From Stenopsyche tienmushanensis (lineage: Eukaryota > Arthropoda > Insecta > Trichoptera > Stenopsychidae), in assembly GCA_008973525.1 (NCBI GenBank), contig WACJ01000124.1, forward strand, positions 3,286,001-3,350,000: a stretch of DNA of 64,000 bases, written 5' to 3'. The notes under the pieces are model-generated. The model had not been told where the DNA came from. It saw nothing but the letters and a program-made list of their open reading frames with translations, and searched no databases. Position 1 is the stretch's first letter, and each line of letters begins with the position of its first letter. Position numbers and translations under genes: made by a program. Below, in pieces: positions 14,801 through 27,100 of the stretch.

Positions 14801-16740
14801 TTTACCTTGCTTAACAATATTTTCTTTGCGGAAACTTTTCCCCCGTAAGACACGTCAGATTACCTTAATTTTATTTCTTAATAATTAAATTTAATTCTGT
14901 GATTACGTCCCGTTAATTTTATCGTGAAACTTTACTGTTCGCCATGATGCTGCTGTGGACTTTCTAAGCATTTCTAGACGCTTCTTATTTTAATGCTATT
15001 GTTTCAATTCTCTTATCTAAAACTTCTTGAGATACCATATCCGCTATCAGATGTATGGGATCTCCATAGAAAATTTTTCATGTGGTGGTTTCTCATTTGC
15101 TTTCCAGAAATGGTTAAGCTAATATAGAATTATTTGCATAGATATTTTATATTTAAATTTGGATTGTGACGATCAATGATTTTTTTTCCACAATTTGCAT
15201 TCGAACTCTCACCTTTTGAAAAAGAGTCCTAAATCCAAACAATTATATCGATACTCGATCTTATCTACAACTATTTTTAAACAGAAACAATATAATTCTG
15301 CTTTAACGAAGCATTGTTCAAATTTCTTGAGGCACATCTTAAATATAATATTGTATAATATTCACAACAAACTTTAGTATAATTTTATTTTATTAGAGGC
15401 CAAATATGCTCATTACATCACTTAAACAATAGTCACATGAACGTATCCATATTAATTAGCATACATACACTCTAAATTATTGCATGACTACATATATTTT
15501 TTAAATAAGATAATTTAATGTTTAATTTTTCTACAATTGGGTAATATGTATACTGATTACATCACCTGATATAATTTAGGTTGACTTTAAATTAGGGCGA
15601 TCTGTAATTAATCACATATAAAAATAACATAACTTAATTTTAATCTACTGAAAAATTTCTATGGTTTATGTTATAATTTGTATTTAATAATAAATATTCT
15701 ATGAACTTAAACAAATGGTGATCAGAGGGTGCAATATCCGGTGAATAAAGGGGATGGGGTGGAAGTTTTGCATCAAGCGCCGTTATTTTTCCCTTGATAA
15801 TTATACAGAATGAGGCCTTACTTCGTTAAAGCATTATTTTGTGTTTGACTGAAATTAATTGTTTTTTAATGAACTCTGATTTTATTCGCTCTAATTGTCG
15901 AAAGTATACTATTACTCTGCGCCTGATCAGATTAAACAATTCAAAATAGTTCAACAATTCAACATTCCAGTGATATCCCACCATACACATAGAAAGACCA
16001 ATTTTATTGTTAATGTTTTTAAAGTGATAAGAACAGTCTGAACCAAAGAAAAATTATTCAATTTTTTTATTTCATGAAAACTCAAAATTTTGAATACATT
16101 TCTGTTCCCATTTTTGCTCTATTTTAATCCTAATAAGAAAAAGAAGAGACAATTTAATTACTGTGAGATTTGAATCATTAGATGCCGACAACTTGATATA
16201 ACGTGAGAAGTTATGAGATGAATCACCGTAACATATTTAGACTATTTATTTCTTCGGATTGCTTGCTGTTTTCCACATAGCATATGTTGCTAAGTGTTTT
16301 TTGCATGAACTTCGCAACAAAGTATTAAGAAATTGGTGATTCAAGTGAACTTTTATGAGCTACTTTAATCATAGTCAACTCGCTAAAAACTCGTTCCACG
16401 ATGGCATTACTATGTGAAAATACAAGAATTCCCTTAAAATACTTTTATTAATAATATTCTTTAACATATTATCTTGTTTAGATTTTATTTTCGCAGTCAT
16501 TCAAATAATTTAGGACTAATGCCAACCATTTTGATACAGCATATATATTTTTTTAATCTCGTTGTCAGCCATACTTATGGTAGATTTGAACCTAAAATGA
16601 TTGAGTTACTACTTCAATAACTTGATTGCAGGACTAACTACAGATCTTAAGTAAATGGATGAAATTTTGATTCCATTAATATTTTTTATGCCTTGAATAT
16701 GAATTAAATACAAATTTTTCACTTTATTTTGAATGAGTAT
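8861..16740. other. AT-rich non-coding stretch
   Basis: There is no supported gene. A short frame at about 8,937-9,018 reads as an acidic peptide (YSSEDEFENLKNPFDPVEED) ending in a stop. It resembles the acidic N-termini of several transposases but is too short to assign. Less AT-rich patches lie at 9,640-10,140, 12,740-12,990 and 14,500-14,900. The rest is low-complexity AT. Confidence 0.4.
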
Positions 16741-16744
16741 TTGA

Positions 16745-17115
16745 AAACACGTAAAGAAGGACGGGGGCATCCGCTCCCCTCAGTATCGATAGGGCTCCGC
16801 AGCCTCGACACGAACTCGCAGCATACGATGGAATCGGGGCGATTCTTTATCTCCAACCGCTCATTCGACAACACCGAAAAGGAGGAATCCTCAAAAAGAA
16901 AGGGAAACAATTAAAACATTGTGATCTTTAATAATTAAATTTATTTACAATTTGATACTGATATGGCGACGATCACGAGGCAAAGGCTTACAGATTCGAA
17001 TGTAACGCGAAATTAAAACATGGCGGCAAATGAAGTTTGCACGCCAACAATTAAGCACGACCAGTTCACAAGGCTCCCCATAGGGAATAAAATGACTATT
17101 CGTCCTGCGGAAACT
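16745..17115. repeat. Dispersed repeat family A, copy 1
   Basis: This block contains GGGCTCCGCAGCCTCGACAC, then GGGAAACAATTAAAACAT, an AT-rich stretch, GGCGACGATCACGAGGC and AACATGGCGGCAAATGAA. The same blocks in the same order recur at 37,545-37,900, and parts recur at about 45,020-45,100 and 47,040-47,185. The order and length suggest an LTR or an interspersed element end, with the AATTAAATTTATTTA part as a possible polyadenylation region. The family is not recognised. The mariner relic abuts its right end. Confidence 0.65.
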
Positions 17116-17776
17116 TAGGATCCACGACTTGCACTGGAGATGAAAGTTGGATACTCTATGAGAATATCCAACGTAAACGGTCTTGGACCAAGGGTACAGA
17201 AGCTTTAACTGTAGCTAAACCTGACCTACATCCAAAAAAAGTTTTGCTATGCTTTTGATGGGACTGGGAGGGAATAGTTTGTTATGAGCTACTTCAGCAA
17301 GGTGAAACGATCAATTCAACAAAATATTGTTTCCAACTAGACAATTTAAAGGATGCAATTGCCAGAAAACGGCCAGAATTAGCGAACAGACGAGGCGTTG
17401 TTTTTCATCACGATAACGCCAGGCCTCATGTGTCTTTGCTCGTCAGAAATAAATTATTATCGTTTGACTGGGATGTTTTACCTCATCCTCCATACTCTCC
17501 GGACATTGGGCCTTCAGATTATTATTAATTTTTCTTATTGAAAAATTCTTTACGTGGCAAAATTTTTAATTCAAAAAATGATATAAAAATGATCAATATT
17601 TTGCCAACAAACCTGGGAAATTTTGGCAAGAAGGCATTATGAGGCTTCTGGAGAGATGGAGAAGGTAATAAAATAGAATGGATCATATATTATTTAATAA
17701 ATTTAGATGTAATACAAATTATTGTTTATTTTTTTCTTAATATGAAAACGAAAGAAATTTATGGAACACCCTAATA
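17116..17776 (+). pseudogene. Mariner-family transposase relic, 5'-truncated
   Basis: One plus frame reads through the C-terminal two thirds of a mariner (Tc1/mariner, DD34D) transposase. It contains TGDESWILYE with the first catalytic Asp, HHDNARPH with the second, and PPYSPDIGPSDYY with the third. The two last motifs are spaced as expected for mariner. Two in-frame stops break it: TGA in the CF-WDW segment where the family has Trp, and TAA right after DYY. The sequence TTTATGGAACACCCTAATA at the end looks like the right terminal inverted repeat followed by the TA target. The left end and N-terminal DNA-binding region are missing, so the copy cannot be active. Confidence 0.85.
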
Positions 17777-18006
17777 CATTTTTTGCAAACTATGCATTAC
17801 ATTTCACAGATTTCACAGAATAGTAATAGAATAAGCCAATATTTTCAAACAGATTCTGTTTCGGTTTTAGCTCTGAATAAAACACTGGTACATGAGACTC
17901 AACACTGGTACTGAGGCACAAAATTATTTACATAATTTCTTTATATCAATTTGACATTTTACCTTCATATCAAATGTTAATTAGATAATTCCTTGTCTTT
18001 TTGCAG

Positions 18007-18196
18007 AAGGGTGTGGGGCGGAAAGCCGCAATCATGTGGTGAACGGGATGGGCGCAAGTGCGAGCCGCCACTCTCGGCGCGGGCTTGGCGGTCGTCGTGC
18101 ACAGTCTAGTGGAGATCTCTTCAACGGTGAACCTCGACAGCAAGATTCTTGTTCAGTAGCTGGTTCAGCTACTGGTGATGCCTCCACATGGAACAG
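18007..18196 (+). CDS. PDZ gene exon: Ser/Arg/Gly-rich N-terminal part
   Basis: The exon lies between TTTTTGCAG and AG|GTTAGT. It enters with two bases finishing a codon and leaves after two bases. The frame reads GCGAESRNHVVNGMGASA and continues Arg/Ser/Gly-rich, ending STWN. It is GC-rich compared with its flanks. No domain is recognised. The true upstream exon is not identified; it must end in phase 1. Confidence 0.8.
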
Positions 18197-21100
18197 GTTA
18201 GTCTTCAAAATATCCCAAATAAAAAGCAATTCGATCAATAAGAATGTAGCACCAAAACGATGTATATGAAGCATGTTTGTTATGAAAAAAGTATTCTTTC
18301 GAGGAAATTAATCAGGTAGGTGATGCTTCAAGCCCCCTGTTATTTTGTTGCCTGTAAGTTTACAGCTATCAATTACTTGACTCCTTGCAATTTAAATAGT
18401 AATTCATTCCCTGTCTATACTTACAGTAGGTCCCTGCCTAGTCATCTTGACGGTAGACGAAGGTGTCATTGTGGGGAGTGTGGCCCATCCGACAACAACT
18501 GTGGGGCTCCCACCCCCCGACATCCCAGACATCTCCATAAATTCAACCACCACTACGGCTGCAAGTCAGGTAATCTATTATATACGTTGACATAATTTCC
18601 TCTCCAACGAATAACATTAATTAATTACAAGGCTTGGCGAAAAATTGTGTTATTTTCCACGATTCGGTCACGAACATTTTCTTCTCACATCACATTCCAA
18701 TTCTTGCCACATTTTTGTCAATCTGTAGAAGGAAATGAGCAAGTAAATTTAGATCACATACAAAAATATCAGTCCTGCCCTTGCCGAACACATTTGGAGG
18801 AGATAATGTACAGAACTTGGCTTCGTCTTGTTTGCTACTGTAGACTTACTATGACATCAATTTCGCATTTGCACTTTCTCATTTTTGGGTAGATTTTTCT
18901 TAATGTTCTTTTGTTGTGGAAATCTACGTGTTTTCGATGTTAAATGTGTAATAAATTATTTCGTGCATGGTGTATGCGTTAGACTTGCTTTCTTGATAAA
19001 TCAAATATGTTTTCAAAGTAACACTTATATAATCGTGATAGATATTTATGTTTGTTTCTTTGTTTATTTATACAAGCTCACACAACCTATCTGTATTATA
19101 ATCCCGAGCACTTTAATTTATTTTTAAGAAGGATATTAAAATAAATATTAATAATGGAACAATTTACAATGTCATACATGAATGACCAACACAACGTGTA
19201 ATAATGAAATGCTGTATGAGCGATTTCACCATGTACACATAGAAACATGTATTTCAGTCTATATAAAAACATGACAGATTTAATGCTATAAAATATTTAT
19301 CTATCGATTTTAGGCTTTATGGATTTCCAAAAGGGTGGTTTAACATTGGCTATTTATTATTTCAAACTTAAAAAGCATATTGAGATATTTATAAATATTG
19401 TAATATATGATCAATCGAAACTAAAAATTATAATCCTGGGGTGGAATCTTAATAAACCCTAAAAATATAAATTTATGAGCATAAGTCTTATGCTTCTATT
19501 CAACACTATTGATACATTTAAGCAACCAAAATGTCTGACGCATAAACCAAATATATTCAAAAAATCTGATCATTATCGCATATCAATTATGATACAATCG
19601 ACATTTGTTAAAAATATATTTTATTTAAGCTTGATTGCTTTTAGCGAAATTAAATTCAACACACGCTTCTTAAATCTGTAGCAATCATAAGAAATGAAAT
19701 TGATCTTCATCAGAAAATCATCTAATCTCACCTAATCCGTCTTAAAAATATTTGTATGCATAACAATATTAATGTATTCTTCCTCAATCAAACATGAAAT
19801 TCATGCGCATCGCTTAGGATTGTTCACGAATATATTATCTCTTTGGATCGATTGAAAATTAACCATAAAGCCATCGGTCGTCTCGTGATTATTTTATGTT
19901 ATTTTCGTTGCCTAAGGTATTATTGTTTTGTTGATTTTTTTTAAATATGGAATAAATGTGTAGTTGACAGTTCCATTTCATAGTAAGGTGATATTTTAGC
20001 TGCCGATCTTGAGCCGGTCTGGAAACTCCAGGATCCCGGATGCGACCAAGGTTACGGCTCCGAGAGGTCACCAGAAGAGGAGTTTCCACCTTCGATGCCC
20101 GTGGAGGAGGACTATCAAGAGCAGGAAATTGACCTCCGACAGATGTATCCCTTTATTAATGATGGTAAATTTGAATAATTCAATTCAAATTTTATGCACA
20201 CGAGACTAACTTACATTGTAAGCCTTTTATTGAATTCCGATATTGTAAATGTTGACTTTTTAATTTATTTGTACGAAAGGAGCTCTCGGTAAATTTGCTC
20301 AACAAAGATACGCCCTTGAAGAGATATGGACGTAAGAAATAGATTCTGCGCAATTTCGAAAATCAGAATTCCACTCGTAAAAGGGTATTTATCTTACATT
20401 ACGATATTTCCACCACATTTATTTGGGGGAGTTTTTTAAGTACTCTGAGCGGGCGAAGGACTCTCTATAAATTTGTTGCGGGTATATATGTATTGAAAAT
20501 TTCGTAATAGCATGCCTTGCAATAAAAAGTGTAAGTCATTCGATATTTAATGTGCGTAAATTTAATGGGGGATTGAATTAATCATTTTCATTCACTAAAT
20601 TTATTTTGGAAAATCCCTTTATTCTTAATTGTCATCATGTACTTAGACATTACTAAGAAAATCCTCCCCGTCCCACGTTTATTTATTTTTTCGAATTCCT
20701 AATCCTGTATTTTAATTTTTAAGCACATTTTAGAGTCTTATTTCGATTTTTTTGTATGCTTTTTGCTGTATAATATAAGCACACTGGTAGCTTACACAAT
20801 TAGAATAACTGCAAGATTACGTAGATGCTTTCATTTTTATTTTATAGTAGAAACACATAGAAGTATTATTTTACAAATGTCTTTCTTAAATAATTTATAC
20901 TCGACGCACACGATCAACAAATGTTTTTTGAATTAGGCTAGTAATTTATGTTAATTTAGTATGAATATCGCTAGTGTGGTCGTAAATCTTATTGTAAAAA
21001 AAATAATACTTATATACTATAATACTTTGATGTGGTTCGTAATTATATTACGGAGAAATTCAAAAAATCTGAACCCCGTATCTATTATATTTCATATCGA

Positions 21101-24100
21101 TATTCCCATTATTAGAGTCGAGGTGTAGTAAATACATCACCGGTAGGGAAAGGTTTATATAACAATTAGTAGTTTCGCCACTGTTTCCAAGCGTCCAGAT
21201 TTCGGCGGGAATGTCTCGATTTAGTAGCCTTCATCGTGTTGGTGAGGTGTATGATTTCTGTTGGATAAAAATTTCAATCCCGAATTTTTGGGGACTACGT
21301 TCACTAATCCCGGGATTCATGAGCACCTATAACTGTCCCGTGGATGGGGAAGCAACTCAATTATCATTATTGCGATTGACTTGTGACACATTGCACTGTC
21401 TTAGTGACATAGCATTTTTTTCTTCTTCATTTGGGGTTGTTTTTTCAGCCATATAATACTCGCTATTGATGGTTCTTTCTTTCTCCTAAGTCATCCTACG
21501 AACTTTTGGCTGAAAGTGACACATTAATAATTTTTATGATATAACTTATTAAAGTTTAATCTATGGTGTTTGATTATAACTTACATCCGATTGTTTGCAC
21601 AAATTTGCTATGAATGGACAGGAACATTTTACTAAAAAAAAATTTCAGCTGAAGCTTCAAATTTAAAAATAGGACATTACATCGGTCGAAATTTTTATTA
21701 CGTCAGCTAGTCTGCTCGTATATTTTTTATCAAAGAAAAAGCTAATTTCAAAAGATTTTACAGCTCCAGGATTTTTTCGTTCTGTACAAAATTTATCGTA
21801 GAAGACCGTAGTTTACTCGACATTTTATCTCAAAATCTATATATATATGTATGGATTTGGTAACGACCTTTTTTTTGCAGATCAATATCTCGTATATTTT
21901 ATACGGTCCATAAGGGGTGATATGAGAGCAATAATAAAGGGATTGTCTGTAATAAATTCGCGTTCTGGGACCTTCTCATTGTGCGCAATTTAATTTGCAA
22001 AAAAACAGATCCTTTGTTTTTTAATATCGTCTCAGTCGGGCGTTTTCCTACTCAACTTTTAATTCGTCATAATTAATTCCGAGACATCCTGCGAGAGATT
22101 TGTGTCATTCCGTCTGCTTATTTTGACATCTCTTTTTGAAGTTCTGTTTTTATACGTGTGCCATACTGATGAGTGGTTGAGCTCCATGGAACGAAAGAAA
22201 AACGATTCGCTCGTTAAGAGCTACGAAGCTGATGGAAAAATTTTTAATAAAAAAGTTTCTCTTCGGGCAGCAAATCATAACTTTTTTCATTAAAGAACTA
22301 TACAGGCATAGTGTGCGCTTTTTTCTTCGTTCGGTGCCACTAAACTCGTACATAAAACATCCTGCGATACCATCTCCGATACAAAATGTCTACTCGGCAA
22401 AATTACCAAAGACTGAAATAAAATAAATCTATTACGAAACACACATAGAAAATCACGCATCGCATAAAAATCAACTTATGATATTTTTTGACAGATTAGT
22501 GTTTTTATTATTTGTAGCTTAGTTTGCGATTTCAGCCGGTTTTTAGAATTTTTGGGTAAATATTTTGTTAAATTTGCTCTTCGCTTTTCTCGCCTGCATC
22601 TGTTGTGTTTCAAACTTTATGTTTAGCAGCAGCATGTTTTCTACAGAATAGTAGTCTAAAAGTTATCCTGTCATAAAAGCTTTTAGAATTTCACACATAT
22701 TGTCACCGAAACTATATCATAACAGTTTTTACCGAAAATAGGTGTAGCTAAAAATATTAAATATTTGACCAACCAATATTATTTCAAAAAAATATATATA
22801 CTATTTAATAATTAAGATATCACGTACAATGCATGCAGCTATTTCGCTGTAACTTTTGAAGTAATCGATATATTGGGTTGAGTCAAAAATAGTTGCCGGC
22901 GAAAAGAAGCCGTTGTTATTATATTTTATTATTATTATACTTTTTAAATATAAATTACATGACAATTATTCTTAATACTCTCAATAAATTGTTTTTGTAA
23001 AGTTCTTATTATACTGCATATATTGGTATTAAATCATTGGCTGACGTATATTTTACAGCCTTTTTTAATGTAATTTTGCCCTTGGCGTAAAATGGCGTTC
23101 GAATTTTACATTTTATAGATAGCGAGCTTTGTTTTTTGCTGGTGTTTTACATTCCGGATGACAAATTCGCTGCCCCAATTCCATCAATCTCATCGTTAGC
23201 TCTTCAATTCCTGTCGTTTGTAAAATATATCTAAGGGTTGTTAGAGGAGGAAGAATAATGAAAAAATAATTTTATAGGAGATGACATTTTAAGGGCGCTG
23301 TTAAAAGATATGCTCCTAAATAAAAATAAATATATTTGCATTATAATTGACCTATGTTTTGCTCAAATCCTGAATAAAAAAATTGATTGCATAAGTTTGA
23401 AACAAGAATTGAACAAAACCCCGATGGAAAACTCACAATGATCGTGATAAATTACCTGCAACGATAAGCATGCGATTTTCTTCCTATTTATAGTCGCTAA
23501 GGGTAAAACAGTACTGATTTAGTATCTTCGGTCTGTTAAATGACGTTCTTTCGCTTTATTTAGATTTATTACCATTTATATCAAGCGATAAAATATATTT
23601 TCTATTTGCTAATTTCTTTCAATCGCGTGAAATTAGAAACAATAGAAGATATCCTGCACGCTCTTTTGCCAACCCCCTTGTAATCCAGTTACTCGGTGCA
23701 ATTCTTCCCGGCGAGGCCGTTATTCACCCTCCTGACTTATTGTTTCACGTGAGGGGGTAATTACGATCCCACAACGTTTGTTGAATTGTTGAGCCATTTA
23801 CCGAGTTTGTGTCTTCTGCCATAACCAGGTGAGTGTTTAAACCCTCTCGCCCTAAAGGTTCTTTTATCCACCGTAAATCGTTAACAATAGGGCTGTAAAG
23901 ATCTCTTTATTTGAAGCAAATCCGGTATTTTATCGCGAATATAAAACGATTACATATCCTTATATCCAACATTTATTCCACCCTCATCATCGATTCGATG
24001 AAATATTCATGGTAAATTGATAAAAAAGGCTTCGATGCAAAACCCACCCCGTTGTATTTCATTATTATTAAACGCTGAGTGCTTCGATTAAAATTTTCGC

Positions 24101-27100
24101 GCTTATTGATTTCGTCCATTTATAAATCGGCTCCAAACTGACCAATGGAATAAATCAGTATACATTTTACATTCCATTGTGTTTATTGTTTGAATAACCC
24201 AAATATGATCGTTATTATGTTTGGAGGCATTCACCTCCCTCTGAACACTGCGTGCTTGTAGCAGATTTGTTTGAAGGCCTAATATAACTCATTTGCTTCG
24301 ATAAATATATGAAAATGTTAGGGGATTGATTAAAAAGTTTTCAGACTGACAGTGAAATAAATTAAAGGAAAACTTTTCTCGTGTTTGCCATCAAAGTTCT
24401 CACCGACTAAATCTAGTTACGAAGTCTCCCCTCATGCCATACAGTTCTCCTGTCGCACTTTTAAATTGAATTGATATCTTAAAATCACCCGGAGAAACAG
24501 AAAAAGTTGCAGAACACATCTAGTTTGATGTAACACCATAACTATGGGCAGATAAATTGAATTTATGCCATCATCTATCAGATATATCTTTCACGATGCC
24601 ATATTTGTAGAAAGTAATTTATTGCAAACCATACCATAGTAATTTCTCATCAAGATCAATCAAAGGAAATAATGATACTCGCAAAGCAATTTAACCATTG
24701 CGTCACTAACAACCAAATACAAGTGTTATTACCAATTTGTCTTCTATTTTTTCGCGTTCAGATACACATACAAATTGCCCCCAAAATTATTTATACTAGC
24801 TAACATTCACTATTTTATTGGCGCTCTAATTTGAACTCAACTAATTTTAAAAAAATAATTAAGCACTATAATTGAAATCAATCGAATGCATGTATCCAAT
24901 CCGCTAATTTCCCTACGATATTGCCCTAAATAAAGTTTCACTTTAATTCAGTTTCCTTCAACTTGGATGTATAATCGATTTTTTTACGCTATTTTTTAGA
25001 TGGCATGGTTTTAATTAATGATTTTAAATTATTATTAAAATTAAAAATCTTGAAAATTCGCCATTTTATGAAGTAATTCATATATTTATACCATAAGATA
25101 TAGAAGATTGTATAAAAAATCGCATACATATTAGCATCAACATATTTTCAATTAAAATATTAATAATATATTTAAAATTTACTCTTCATTATCATAGTGC
25201 AGTCATACACCATCTATTATAGGACTTAAGCCTTTTTTAATATCCATTCATGGGAAAGGTTCATATTGAACTCATTGCCATCAAATAATCACCTCTTCAT
25301 ACAATCAATATTAAAGATAGCCATGCCTTCCTTGTTCTTTTGTAGTGTTTTTGATGAAATTATCCAAGAGTGCTTTTGCGATCATCAAAATAGAAAATGG
25401 TGTGGTTGTGGTTTTTAAAAATTGAGAATTTTTCCTTGAAAAAGAAAAAGTACTCATGATGATTATAAATATTCTATTAATAATAAGTAAATGTCTATTA
25501 ATCAGTATATGTTAAATTTAATCACGTTTTTTGTAGAAAAATATATTCGTAAGGGTTAATATATTTTGCGACGTTAATATATTCTGTTCCGAAAAAAATC
25601 GTAAAATTCGTTACTTAAATATTTTTAGTGCTCTAAATATGTTTATGAAAGAGTTAGTATTAAAAAGGCTAGTCTTAAAAAGGTTTTTGTTTGGAACCTC
25701 TGGTGATTGTAATATCATTGGATAGTGGACCAATGATGCAAGTGTCGCTGTCGTATTATCATAGGGTTCATAATGTGGTTTTTTTTCCAAAATCCTTGAA
25801 TTGAACCCAAATCTTTATGATAGGATTCCAATAACCAACCCACTATAACAACGCTTAATATATATACAATTTACCATTCAGATATAATCAAAAATATTTT
25901 TTATAAACTGGATTAGCTCTCTCAAATATCAATCTTTGATGATGTTAAAAAGAAAATTATGAAAATCAAATTTGAATATTTTATTGAATTGCAATTCGAT
26001 TATATTTTTGTGTTTTGTATAAATGATGAAACCTTAATTTTTAACAATCTAATACTATAATATGTCAAGCGTATGAATAATTTCAACCGTAATTTTGTAT
26101 GTAAAGATACGCAATTGTGCTTTCTTTCTTATTATTAAGCATTTCCTTCGTTAAACTTTTTTATCTCCGGAGAAAAAAATAAAAGACATTCGCCCACATC
26201 TCCAGCGATGCAAGATAAACAGTCTGTAAAATGAAATGTGCGACAATTTGCGATATTTCGCTACGACTCATAAGAAGGCCACTTAGCAGTATCATATTAT
26301 ATATGCAGGTCTACTGCTGTTGCTCGTCGTTCATACATCAGCTTTGGGTTGGGCCCAATATATCATTGAGATTTAGTATATTTCCCTGGGTGAATGATCT
26401 TGCAACTCCAAATATGTATGAGGTTTAACGGGCTTAAGTCCCAACCGAACCCCTTCAACTGAACGCCTTATTCAAATATCGGCTGAGGCTTTTCGGTTTT
26501 TTATTCATGCAACTAACAGAATATCGGCTTTTTCCCTAAGATATTTAAATCAATTCGAAAATCTTCGCAAGCCGTATCAATTTCGCCTCGGTATAATAAT
26601 TTGATATATGAACAGATATGGGTGGAAGGTCAATTATGTCAAGGTTGCTGGAAAGGCTCGAAGAAGGCTGTGCTCAATATCAATTCCGATTTGGTCATTA
26701 TCCCTAGGGCTTAAGCGATACTCGATGGTCTTAAATTCAATGTGAACCAATTAAATATAATATATATCCATCTTGACCCAAAGATGTTCAACATAATTTC
26801 ATTGATCTTTCGATACTTTATGATGATTGCTGAAAATACATCGATTGTATCCATTCAATACGTATTTCATTTATAGGCCGAATTCCTACAGATGAGCCGT
26901 AGATTTTAAATGTGGACTGAAATTTCTAAGCTTAAACATACAAAAATACTCGTTTTTATTATAACGAATATACATGTCCTTGTTTATTATTTTTATTTAT
27001 GGCTATACTGTGTATTGCTGAGGATTTTATTCTCCACGAGAAATTCTCTTGGGGAAGAGGGATTTTAAGTAGCGATTTCCCGTTGCTTTCCACATTCGAT

